Assembly: GCA_001567185.1 (NCBI GenBank)
Contig: LNFR01000058.1
Location: 20,002-84,001, forward strand
Direction of reading: 5' to 3'
From: Bacteroidetes bacterium OLB12
Lineage (GTDB): Bacteria; Bacteroidota; Bacteroidia; Cytophagales; Cyclobacteriaceae
Length of the DNA stretch: 64,000 bases
Positions 16,715 through 23,842 of this stretch are shown here, in pieces. The translations under genes and the position numbers were made by a program. The notes under the pieces were generated by a model. The model saw nothing but the letters and a program-made list of their open reading frames with translations. It did no database searches and was not told the DNA's origin. The stretch's first letter is position 1; every line of letters begins with the position of its first letter.

Positions 16715-17479
16715 ATGAGAATTGTCCCGCACCAAGTATCATTCGATCAGGTCAGAAAATGGCGCAACGTCAATGATGGAATCTTGATTGCAACTTCAAT
16801 AATAGCAATACTTACTACTATTCTTGAAAACGAGCCATCTGGCTCAGAGATCAATGATGGGTTAAATGCATTCAATTCAATCCTCATTGCTTTTTATATT
16901 GCTGGTGACATTGCTAGTAGTTATTTTCTTTTCAGAGCAGAATCAAAAAGGCGATTGGACTTTATTGACAACTCTTTCGATACTAGTCTTTCTGGGCGTA
17001 AGTCAGAGGGGTATTTCACAAACTCAGATTTATCACCAGGCTTATATAAGATGGCCGTCAATGGCTTCGAAAATGTCTTATTCAGCTACAATATAAGTCA
17101 GCGAATGCTCCCTCGAGTTCTAATCAAAAATTTAGCTGTGATCGTCATTTTTATATTAGCTGCTGCCTTGGGTAAGAAAGAAATTGTGATCCTAATTTTC
17201 CAACTGTCTCTTCCAGTGGTTTTATTTCAGCAGTTAATCAGACTTTGGGTTTATTATCTAAATGCTGAAAAAGTGCTAGAAGAATTCCAGTCTCTTTTTC
17301 AGGATCTCAAAAGCAATTCTATCGAAAGCAAATCAGCGCAGATACTCAGGAATATAATCCACTACGAGAGTAACATTAGCTGGGGTTCAGTGCTGTTGTC
17401 ATCAAGAGTTTTTACAAAATTAAATCCGACTTTATCTTCAGAGTGGGAGGCGTTGAAGCAAGAATATAAAATCCACTAG
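16715..17479 (+). CDS. S-4TM family putative pore-forming effector
   Basis: About 254 residues from ATG 16715 (MRIVPHQVSFDQVRKWRN); upstream codons in frame overlap the E2 gene and are unlikely. Two hydrophobic helices (about 25-65, 'DGILIATSIIAILTTIL' and 'NSILIAFYIAGDIASSYFLF') and another pair (about 150-200, 'NLAVIVIFILAAALG' and 'ILIFQLSLPVVLFQQ') give four membrane segments, with a soluble C-terminus. This is the layout of S-4TM effectors in nucleotide-signalling defence loci, which would permeabilise the inner membrane when activated. It starts 5 bp after the E2-like stop. Confidence 0.8.
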   Translation: MRIVPHQVSFDQVRKWRNVNDGILIATSIIAILTTILENEPSGSEINDGLNAFNSILIAFYIAGDIASSYFLFRAESKRRLDFIDNSFDTSLSGRKSEGYFTNSDLSPGLYKMAVNGFENVLFSYNISQRMLPRVLIKNLAVIVIFILAAALGKKEIVILIFQLSLPVVLFQQLIRLWVYYLNAEKVLEEFQSLFQDLKSNSIESKSAQILRNIIHYESNISWGSVLLSSRVFTKLNPTLSSEWEALKQEYKIH

Positions 17480-17485
17480 CAATTA

Positions 17486-18283
17486 ATGGAAGTCGGGATT
17501 AATAATCACTTGAAAAAAATATCCTCTAGGTTGCTGATCAAGCCTAAGAGTTTAACTGGTATCAACATTGCAAGATCAGTTGATAGTATCAGTCGAAACA
17601 TTCAGACTTACTTTCAAGAGGATGTTACCCACGTAATGGTTTTCGGTTCTTACTCCAGAGATACTCTCCTTCCGAGAGAGTACGATTCAAATTCTGATGT
17701 AGATATCCTGATTCTATTTGCTTCAGAAAACGGGAAGCTAAAACCGGAGTCTTATAGAGAACGACTGAAGAAATTTGCATCACAGCATTATCAACATGGC
17801 AAAGTTGTCAAAGACCATCCATCTATCGTTGTTGAACTTGATCATATCAATTTTGACCTTGTCCCAGGAATTTTTTGACGAAGGAGTATTCTATGATAGT
17901 ATTGAAATCCCAGGAAAGGATAACGATTGGATAGAAACAAATCCTCAGACATTTAATAAAACACTGGTTGAAGCTAATACGCGCTGTGGTTCAATTTTGA
18001 AACCGATCATCCGAGTATTGAAGTATTGGAATGCATCTAGCGGTTATCCTTATAGTTCATTTAAGCTTGAGTCTATGCTTGCGGATTTCAACTACTCAGG
18101 AGATAATTATCAGAAAGCTTTTTTTATGCAATTGACAAACTTGAAACGTGGAATTATCCAGGTATCGTCAACCAAAAGGTTGAAGCACTTCAAAAGAAGG
18201 CAAAGTATGTAAAGGAATTTCTAGATAATGATGACTTGATCAACGCCAAAAGAATGCTTTCTAAAATACTTCCTGGTTTTTAA
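17486..18283 (+). CDS. Second SMODS-type nucleotidyltransferase, two compensating frameshifts
   Basis: Starts 7 bp after the S-4TM gene. The first 130 residues carry a complete nucleotidyltransferase site: 'FGSYSRDT' (G54-S55), 'NSDVDILILF' (D71, D73) and 'HINFDLVPG' (D124). The frame then stops at 17878 in a run of six T. The next frame continues 'FDEGVFYDSIEIPG' and 'LKPIIRVLKYWNASSGYPYSSFKLESML', which is the helical half of the family. It breaks again in the seven-T run at 18119-18125. The third segment, 'AIDKLETWNYPG' to 'RMLSKILPGF', ends at TAA 18283. One extra and one missing base restore 265 residues. Either these are read errors or the gene is dead. Confidence 0.8.
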
Positions 18284-18334
18284 ACACAGCCGCATTCAGA
18301 AAAATGAGCCACACTTTCAGCCGCACCAAAACGA

Positions 18335-18359
18335 AAAAAGCTCTGACAGTCAGAGCTTT
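18335..18359 (-). terminator. Terminator of the tRNA-Leu/tRNA-Gly transcript
   Basis: On the minus strand AAAGCTCTGAC pairs with GTCAGAGCTTT and is followed by a T-run (TTTTTTCG). It lies 15 nt beyond the tRNA-Leu 3' end, just inside the island. Confidence 0.8.
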
Positions 18360-18371
18360 AATTCATACTTT

Positions 18372-18389
18372 AGTACCCGGGACGGGAGT
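18372..18389. repeat. Right island boundary within tRNA-Leu 3' end
   Basis: Identical over 18 bases to 12297-12314. It includes the acceptor 3' strand and T-stem of the intact tRNA gene, so integration at this site would leave the tRNA functional. Confidence 0.8.
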
Positions 18390-18459
18390 TGAACCCGTAC
18401 AGATATTACTATCCACAGGATTTTAAGTCCTGCGTGTCTACCAATTCCACCACCCGGGC
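18374..18459 (-). tRNA. tRNA-Leu (anticodon UAA)
   Basis: An 86-nt cloverleaf. Acceptor GCCCGGG pairs with CCCGGGT (one G-U closing pair), discriminator A. The anticodon arm is CAGGA-CTTAAAA-TCCTG with anticodon TAA. A long variable arm typical of Leu and a T-arm GTTCAACTC are present. No encoded CCA follows. Its 3' end serves as the island attachment site. Confidence 0.95.
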
Positions 18460-18554
18460 AATTATTTATTGCTGTGGTAATCTTATAAAAGAACATCCTG
18501 GCCCTCCAGGCATACTTTAAAAAATAACCCCTCTCGTTTCGGAGAGGGGTATTT

Positions 18555-18628
<74 letters not shown>

Positions 18629-18871
18629 TTATTTTAAGATCAGAAACTCAATATACTTTCTGCTCTTCTTTTTCTTGATCTCCAATTCTCTTCGATTGGC
18701 TTCAAGTTTGGTACTAAATTCTTCAAAATATACAACTTTCCAAGGCCTATAGCCTTTTGTTGACTTTACCCTCCCTTCGTTATGGTAGTTCAACCTCATT
18801 TCCAGATTTTCCGAATGCCCTATATAATAGCGATCTCCGGATTCTGAGTATAATATGTAGGTAACAAACAT
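18629..18871 (-). CDS. Small GIY-YIG nuclease inserted between tRNA sequences
   Basis: An 80-residue protein from ATG 18871 (MFVTYILYSESGDRYYIG). The 'YIL...YYIG' core, 'RLNYHNEG', 'KGYRPWKVVYFEEF' and 'ANRRELEIKKKKSRKYIEFL' are typical of the short UPF0213-like GIY-YIG endonucleases; a glutamate in 'FSTKLEANRREL' would bind the metal. An in-frame upstream extension only translates a tRNA-like sequence and is excluded. The TAA abuts tRNA-Gly with no spacer, and a broken tRNA-Gly look-alike lies just upstream. This suggests a mobile nuclease cassette; activity is not shown. Confidence 0.88.
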   Translation of the reverse strand: MFVTYILYSESGDRYYIGHSENLEMRLNYHNEGRVKSTKGYRPWKVVYFEEFSTKLEANRRELEIKKKKSRKYIEFLILK

Positions 18872-18883
18872 ATTACCTTCAAT

Positions 18884-18940
18884 GAACTTGCGACCCTCCC
18901 GATGGCCATCGGGATGCTCTACCAACTGAGCTACTCCCGC
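18884..18940 (-). pseudogene. Truncated tRNA-Gly-like sequence with palindromic anticodon arm
   Basis: The first 26 nt are identical to the intact tRNA-Gly (acceptor 5' strand and D-arm). The anticodon arm is replaced by the 18-nt perfect palindrome TCCCGATGGCCATCGGGA. Then GGGTCGCAAGTTC matches the variable region and T-stem 5' side with one change, and similarity ends in the T-loop. The 3' half of the tRNA is missing, so it cannot form a tRNA. The GIY-YIG ATG follows 12 nt later. Confidence 0.8.
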
Positions 18941-18968
18941 TTTCACCATATAATAATCTGTTGGATCG

Positions 18969-18997
18969 CTCTTCTTTCCGATAGCTATCGGGAAGAG
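18969..18997. repeat. Palindrome of the CCCGAT-N-ATCGGG type
   Basis: Minus strand CTCTTCCCGATAGCTATCGG followed by AAAGAAGAG forms an imperfect hairpin. Its core CCGATAGCTATCGG has the same pattern as the palindrome in the broken tRNA 55 bp away, so both may belong to the same element. Confidence 0.55.
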
Positions 18998-19096
18998 CCC
19001 GCTTATTAAATGGGACTGCAAATTTAATAGCCAGTCTCAAATATCCAACACACGGCTGTTTTTTTCAGATTAAATGGCTGGCCCCCTTATTCTAAA

Positions 19097-19990
19097 TCAT
19101 AATTCCGATCCATAATTTTTTTCCCCAGCCTGTATGGCGATTGGTAAAACATTTTGCCTGGGCGGCAAGGGGCAAGTAGCATAGGGGGTAAACACACAAG
19201 GTGGGTTATATGCCTTGTTGAAATCCAATATTACCTTCTCGTTGCCGATTGGTATTTGTGTATAAACAAACCGGCCGGCTCCATACGTTTCCGTACCGCT
19301 GGTGGCATCTGCAAAAATGATGAACAATTCGTCTCCTTCTTGGAGGGCATCCAGCCGATAGGTACTGCCATTTAATCTAAATACTAAGGTACCCGGAGAG
19401 GGTTGTGGTGTGGTTTGGCCCAGCACATTGGTAATTTCAATAGTACGGGTTGAATCACCCCGCTCTAAGGTTGCCTCCACCCGGTATTCGGGTAATACCG
19501 GGTAACGCTCAATTCCTGAAAATTGCTTCAATGCATCGGCATTATCATCGCGTAAGCGCACACCCAATTTGGTATCGCGCTTAATAATATTCCACCGCAG
19601 GTCGCCCAACTGTACTTGTGGAGCCCGGGTTGAATCGGCATGAAAGATCACACCTGCTGTAATTGTGTCTTTACCTATTGTAGCCTTTATCCCTTTGTTC
19701 AGTACTAGTGATACTGTGTTTTCTTTCACCAGAAAATACCCGGCCTGTGGTGCAATTTTTCCTTGTGGAAACACAAGCGCATTACTGTAATCGCTGCCAA
19801 AAGTGTTGATGCCCGACTCCAGCCAATGCAAGCCCACCAGGTTAAGCCACCCATTGGGCGCTTTAAGATCGGCCACGCGCTTTTCATACCATGTTTCTAC
19901 TTCCTGTTGATGAGCTTCCCGCTCTTCTTGTGTTAACTCCTTTGGCGGGTTACAGGCAAACAATGTCAACACAAGCAACACATATCGCAT
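19097..19990 (-). CDS. DUF1684 lipoprotein
   Basis: A 297-residue protein. The N-terminus 'MRYVLLVLTLFACNPPKE' is a lipoprotein signal with lipobox ending at Cys13. The body has 'RVADLKAPNGWLNLVGLHWLESGINTFGSD' near the start and 'DFNKAYNPPCVFTPYATCPLPPRQNVLPIAI' near the end; both are the conserved blocks of DUF1684. The family function is unknown and the protein is presumably anchored in the envelope. It diverges from the first PadR gene, sharing the intergenic region with the PadR operator. Confidence 0.9.
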   Translation of the reverse strand: MRYVLLVLTLFACNPPKELTQEEREAHQQEVETWYEKRVADLKAPNGWLNLVGLHWLESGINTFGSDYSNALVFPQGKIAPQAGYFLVKENTVSLVLNKGIKATIGKDTITAGVIFHADSTRAPQVQLGDLRWNIIKRDTKLGVRLRDDNADALKQFSGIERYPVLPEYRVEATLERGDSTRTIEITNVLGQTTPQPSPGTLVFRLNGSTYRLDALQEGDELFIIFADATSGTETYGAGRFVYTQIPIGNEKVILDFNKAYNPPCVFTPYATCPLPPRQNVLPIAIQAGEKNYGSEL

Positions 19991-20066
19991 AGTCTATAAA
20001 ATTAATAGACAAAAGTGGGATTTCACGTAACTTCTTCCAAATCCACTTTCCTGATTTGTCGCATAA

Positions 20067-20120
20067 ATTTACTTAACAAAAGTGAAACTAATTTATTAAA
20101 TTCACGTTTGTTAAGTAAAT
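20067..20120. promoter_or_regulatory. Probable PadR operator
   Basis: ATTTACTTAACAAA (20067-20080) and its exact reverse complement TTTGTTAAGTAAAT (20107-20120) form 14-bp arms 26 bp apart. An inner GTGAA/TTCAC pair extends the symmetry. The right arm ends 3 bp before the PadR start codon. Autoregulation by the adjacent PadR dimer is the natural reading, and the site could also act on the divergent DUF1684 gene. Confidence 0.65.
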
Positions 20121-20123
20121 AGT

Positions 20124-20449
20124 ATGACACAACACTCGCTTGGTGAATTTGAGGAACTCGTTTTATTGATGGTAGCCGCCCAGCACGATGAAGCATATGG
20201 CGTAACCATTCTGGAAGGCCTTGAAGAAAAAATTAAAAAGAAAGTAAACATCAGTGCCGTTCATGTTGCCCTTAAGCGCATGGAAGACAAAGGCTTTGTT
20301 AAGTCGCGCTTTGGCGGCATAACGGAAGACCGTGGCGGAAGACGCAAAAAGTTTTATGTGATTACAGCTCTTGGCAAAAAATGCTGGATACACAGTATGA
20401 TTTGAGAAACAGTATTTATAAACAGATCCCCAAAATATCGTTTGGATGA
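20124..20449 (+). CDS. PadR-family transcriptional regulator, frameshift near 3' end
   Basis: The N-terminal winged helix is clear: 'SLGEFEELVLLMVAA', 'AYGVTILEGLEEKI', 'ISAVHVALKRMEDKGFVKSRFGG', 'EDRGGRRKKFYVITALGKK'. The frame then runs into a stop at 20405. A second frame reads 'LDTQYDLRNSIYKQIPKISFG' to TGA 20449, giving the usual C-terminal helix. One missing A in the six-A run at about 20370-20376 accounts for it, giving 108 residues. It probably represses itself and the permease gene 85 bp downstream, with which it forms a module repeated at 23.4 kb. Confidence 0.88.
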
Positions 20450-20456
20450 TTTTAAT

Positions 20457-20520
20457 CAGTTGACAATAAGCTCAATTGACAATTGACAAAGTGCGTTGTC
20501 AATTGAGAATTTGTCAACTG
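20457..20520. repeat. Long hairpin built from CAATTGACAA repeats
   Basis: CAGTTGACAA plus CTCAATTGACAA on the left pairs with TTGTCAATTGAG plus TTGTCAACTG on the right, with a small asymmetric interior loop. It fills the gap between the PadR and permease genes. Related CAATTGACAA units occur at about 23215-23235 and 23783-23832. Confidence 0.65.
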
Positions 20521-20534
20521 TCTACTTTGAAGCA

Positions 20535-23204
20535 ATGAGTGCACCTCCCAAATATCCCCTCCGCTTCCTTCGCTGGTTTTGCCGCGAGGATTCCCTCGAT
20601 GAGATTGAAGGTGACTTGACGGAAGTTTTCTTGAAGCAATCCGCAACAGCTCCGCGCAAAGCGAAATGGAATTTTGGTTGGAGTGTGATCAAGTATTTCA
20701 GGCCCGAGTTCATCAAACAATTTAAACAGCAACCCAACACCTACGGTATGTACAAAAGCTATTTCAAAATCAGCTTAAGGCAGTTGATTAAAAATAAAAC
20801 CTTCTCCGTCATCAACATCAGTGTGCTAACGCTGGGCTTCTCCTGCTTTTTGTTGCTGTCTCTCTACCTGCACGATGAATTATCCTTTGATATGTTTCAT
20901 CGCGATGCGAACACCATTTACCGTATTACGCAGCAAGAACGCCAGGACAATGGCACCCTGCGAAATATTTCTTCTGTTGCTCCGACCATTGGCAAAGAAG
21001 TGCGCGAACAATTTCCGGAGGTGGAAGACATGGTGAGGTTGTCGGCCTTCGGGCGGGTAACGCTGGGCAACGACCCAACCAACCGCACACACGAACGCGC
21101 GCTTTCAGCAGATGCCAACTTTTTTACATTCTTCGATTTTCCGTTGGTGGAAGGCGATGCGAAAACCGCATTGAAAGAACCTTTCACTATTGTTGTTTCT
21201 GAAACCATTAAGGAAAAGTATTTTGGAGCAGGTGCGGCCCTGGGAAAACAGATTTGGTCGGGGCTCAGGCGCGCAGGCCAGCCTGTTTACCTAACCGTAA
21301 GCGGTGTAATGAAAAACTTCCCAAAAAACTCGCACCTCCAAATGGATATCTTGTTCTCGGAGGCCACCTGGCATTCATTATACAATGATTACACGCAATA
21401 TGTAACCACCGAGTGGGTGGATACCGAGTACACCACCTATTTAAAAATAAAACCGCAAAGCAATACTGCCTTGCTGAGCACAAGAATAGAAGCGCTGGTA
21501 AAAAACAATTACCCGGCCGATCGGGAGTTTCGAAGCAGCTTTACCTTACAGCCGCTGCGAAAAATTCATACCAACTCCAGTCAGTTAGAATCTGCTGCGG
21601 AGCAATTCAATGTAAACAGCATTAAACCTTTTTATCTCTACACCTTTGCTGCATTGGGTTTCGTGCTGTTGCTAACTGCGTGCCTTAACTACATGAACCT
21701 GTCTACGGCTATGGCCATTAAACGTACCCGTGAAATTGGCACCCGCAAAACGTTGGGCGCTCCCAAAAATCAAATGGTAGTGCAATTCATTACCGATTCT
21801 GTTTTGTTCTCGCTCCTATCCTTGCTTCTATCGGTTGGCCTGGCGTATTTGGTTTTACCATGGATAAACGTGTTTACCAACAAAGAAATTTCCATTAGCT
21901 CTTTACCTTTTGAGTGGCTGGTGATGGTTGTTGCAGTTATTCTATCGGTTGGAATACTGGCAGCTTTGTATCCGGCCTTTATTGCCACGCGGGTTTCCAT
22001 TGTAGATGCGCTGAAGCGCGAAATAAAAATAGGAGGCAGCAGTTTATCCGTAAGAAAAGCCTTACTGGTTATGCAGTTTGCGATCTCGGTTATGATGATT
22101 GCCTCTACGCTTATCATCTATCAGCAACTAAACTACCTGCGCGAAAAAGACCTCGGCTTTAGTCATGAGAACCTGGTGGTGATTGATGTAAACAGCCGTA
22201 ACCTGAGACGAAATTTTGAAACCGTTAAATCGGAATTTGGTAAACCCGCTGAAGTGTTGCGTGTGGCAGCTTCTACCCGTGTGCCGGGCGAGTGGAAAAG
22301 TTTTCCGGTGGCTACCACTAAAAGCAATCAGAACACAATGGGCAGCGAAATGATTTTTGTGGGCATTGATCGCGATTTTCTTGAGACTTATAAAATTAAA
22401 CTGCTGGCAGGCCGTACGATTGAAGATCCGGTTGCAGACTCGTTGAAAATTGTTGTTACGCAACTGGCCGTAGAACAACTCGGGCTAACCGATCCCATAG
22501 GGCAAGTGGTAGAAATACCGCGTGTACGATATGGCGAGCGCATGGAAGAATTAGATACTCCGTTCCGGGTTGAGATTATTGGTGTGGTAGAAAACTTTTA
22601 CTTTGAATCGTTGCACCGCAAACAACTGCCCGTGATTTTCGGGGCACTTAACACAGCAATTCAGGTGATTGATTATTACACTTTACAAATTAATACAAGC
22701 AATTGGAACAATACACTGGAAACACTCAAAGCCATCAATCACAAAATTGATCCGGATACGCCATTGGAATATACTTTTCTGGATGCGCGGTTTGAAGAAA
22801 TGTATTTGGCTGATGCCAGACGAGGCCAAATTTTTCTTGTGCTATCAATAATTGTAGTGATCATTGCCAGTCTTGGATTGTTTGCATTGGTTTCGTATTC
22901 GGTAGAAAGCCGCTTAAAGGAAATTGGTGTACGCAAAGTAATGGGCGCATCAGTTAGCAGCATTGTGGCGCTCATCTCGAAAGAATTTTTAGTGTTAGTT
23001 ATTATTGCAGGAGCCATCGGCTTACCCATTGCCGGTTATTATATGCAAAGTTGGCTACAGGAATTTGCCTATCATATTCCATTTGGGGTATTGGTTTTTG
23101 CCGAAGCACTTTTGATTACGCTGGTGATTGCATTTATTACGATTGGTGTACGAACGGCACGTGCAGCAGTGTTAAATCCTGTAAATAGCCTAAGAAGTGA
23201 ATAG
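20535..23204 (+). CDS. FtsX/MacB-type ABC transporter permease with N-terminal prefix domain
   Basis: 889 residues from ATG 20535 (MSAPPKYPLRFLRWFCRED); a TTG frame start 39 nt upstream lies in repeat DNA and is rejected. The first 70 residues form the permease-prefix domain found in PadR-linked permeases ('LRFLRWFCREDSLDEIEGDLTEVF'). Then come a TM helix, a MacB-like periplasmic domain, an FtsX block with 'NLSTAMAIKRTREIGTRKTLGA', a second periplasmic domain, and a final FtsX block with 'YSVESRLKEIGVRKVMGASVSSIV'. The partner ATPase is not adjacent. Family members export peptides or drugs or transmit force across the membrane; the substrate is unknown. Confidence 0.92.
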   Translation: MSAPPKYPLRFLRWFCREDSLDEIEGDLTEVFLKQSATAPRKAKWNFGWSVIKYFRPEFIKQFKQQPNTYGMYKSYFKISLRQLIKNKTFSVINISVLTLGFSCFLLLSLYLHDELSFDMFHRDANTIYRITQQERQDNGTLRNISSVAPTIGKEVREQFPEVEDMVRLSAFGRVTLGNDPTNRTHERALSADANFFTFFDFPLVEGDAKTALKEPFTIVVSETIKEKYFGAGAALGKQIWSGLRRAGQPVYLTVSGVMKNFPKNSHLQMDILFSEATWHSLYNDYTQYVTTEWVDTEYTTYLKIKPQSNTALLSTRIEALVKNNYPADREFRSSFTLQPLRKIHTNSSQLESAAEQFNVNSIKPFYLYTFAALGFVLLLTACLNYMNLSTAMAIKRTREIGTRKTLGAPKNQMVVQFITDSVLFSLLSLLLSVGLAYLVLPWINVFTNKEISISSLPFEWLVMVVAVILSVGILAALYPAFIATRVSIVDALKREIKIGGSSLSVRKALLVMQFAISVMMIASTLIIYQQLNYLREKDLGFSHENLVVIDVNSRNLRRNFETVKSEFGKPAEVLRVAASTRVPGEWKSFPVATTKSNQNTMGSEMIFVGIDRDFLETYKIKLLAGRTIEDPVADSLKIVVTQLAVEQLGLTDPIGQVVEIPRVRYGERMEELDTPFRVEIIGVVENFYFESLHRKQLPVIFGALNTAIQVIDYYTLQINTSNWNNTLETLKAINHKIDPDTPLEYTFLDARFEEMYLADARRGQIFLVLSIIVVIIASLGLFALVSYSVESRLKEIGVRKVMGASVSSIVALISKEFLVLVIIAGAIGLPIAGYYMQSWLQEFAYHIPFGVLVFAEALLITLVIAFITIGVRTARAAVLNPVNSLRSE

Positions 23205-23420
23205 CTAACAATTGACAATAAGTAGTTGACAATAGACAAAGTTTCAACGCTTACCTATTAAAACCAGTTTCAACCATTCCAATTAACTGCCCGATGGCGC
23301 GCAAATCTGTGCGTAACCGAACAGGTAGTGCCTGAGAAATCTCCTTATTCATAGTCAAAAAGCCCGTTTTACAAACTGGCACAGTTATTATTCCTACATT
23401 TAGATAATAATACTTATTCG

Positions 23421-23768
23421 ATGAAAAATTACCAGCTTGGTGAGTTTGAAGAAATTGTTTTGCTAACGGTGGGCATCCTGAATAACGAGGCCTACAGCGT
23501 GGCTATCAAAGATGAAATTGAATCGCGTCTGAAGCGAACCGTAAGCATGGGCGCTTTGCACACGGCTTTAATCCGCCTGGAGGATAAAGGCTATCTCAAA
23601 TCCTTTTCGGGTGAAAGTACAGAAGATCGTGCCGGCCGACCGCGCAGGTATTTTGAAATTACCGCACTTGGTAAAAAAGCAATGCTGCATGCCAAAGAAA
23701 CACGCGAACAACTTTGGAAAGCAATACCGAAAGCAGTGTTGGAGTACCAGTTGAGAGTAACGAATTGA
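23421..23768 (+). CDS. PadR-family transcriptional regulator
   Basis: A 115-residue intact paralogue of the regulator at 20.1 kb: 'QLGEFEEIVLLTVGIL', 'AYSVAIKDEIESRL', 'MGALHTALIRLEDKGYLKSFSGE', 'EDRAGRPRRYFEITALGKKA', followed by a C-terminal helix for dimerisation. The gap of 216 bp upstream contains repeat units and an AT-rich promoter region, but I see no palindrome as clear as that of the first PadR. It precedes the second large permease gene, so the PadR-permease module is duplicated. Confidence 0.93.
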   Translation: MKNYQLGEFEEIVLLTVGILNNEAYSVAIKDEIESRLKRTVSMGALHTALIRLEDKGYLKSFSGESTEDRAGRPRRYFEITALGKKAMLHAKETREQLWKAIPKAVLEYQLRVTN

Positions 23769-23782
23769 CAAGAGGCAATTAA

Positions 23783-23814
23783 ACAATTGACAAAGAGAAA
23801 CTATTGTCAATTGT
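23783..23814. repeat. CAATTGACAA hairpin between PadR and permease genes
   Basis: ACAATTGACAA pairs with TTGTCAATTGT around a 10-nt loop. Another TTGTCAACTGTCAACT stretch follows. It is the same repeat family and relative position as at 20457-20520. Confidence 0.65.
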
Positions 23815-23842
23815 ATTTTGTCAACTGTCAACTATTGAAAAA

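Larger units (their letters stand above)
12297..18389. mobile_element. tRNA-Leu-associated defence island, about 6.1 kb, no integrase seen
   Basis: The island lies between 18-bp direct repeats of the tRNA-Leu(UAA) 3' end. All contents look accessory: AbiF/Abi_2, an unknown protein, a possible structured RNA, DUF6941, DUF2188, and a CD-NTase/E2/S-4TM/nucleotidyltransferase cluster. By eye the DNA is more AT-rich than the flanking housekeeping genes. No integrase, transposase or relaxase frame is recognisable, so it is either a decayed element or one mobilised in trans. Limits are inferred from the repeats. Confidence 0.75.

Noticed and set aside
18872-19021. N-terminal extension of the GIY-YIG protein ('GVAQLVEHPDGHREG')
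   Set aside because: These codons are the tRNA-Gly-like sequence and palindrome, not protein; the GIY-YIG domain starts at 18871.
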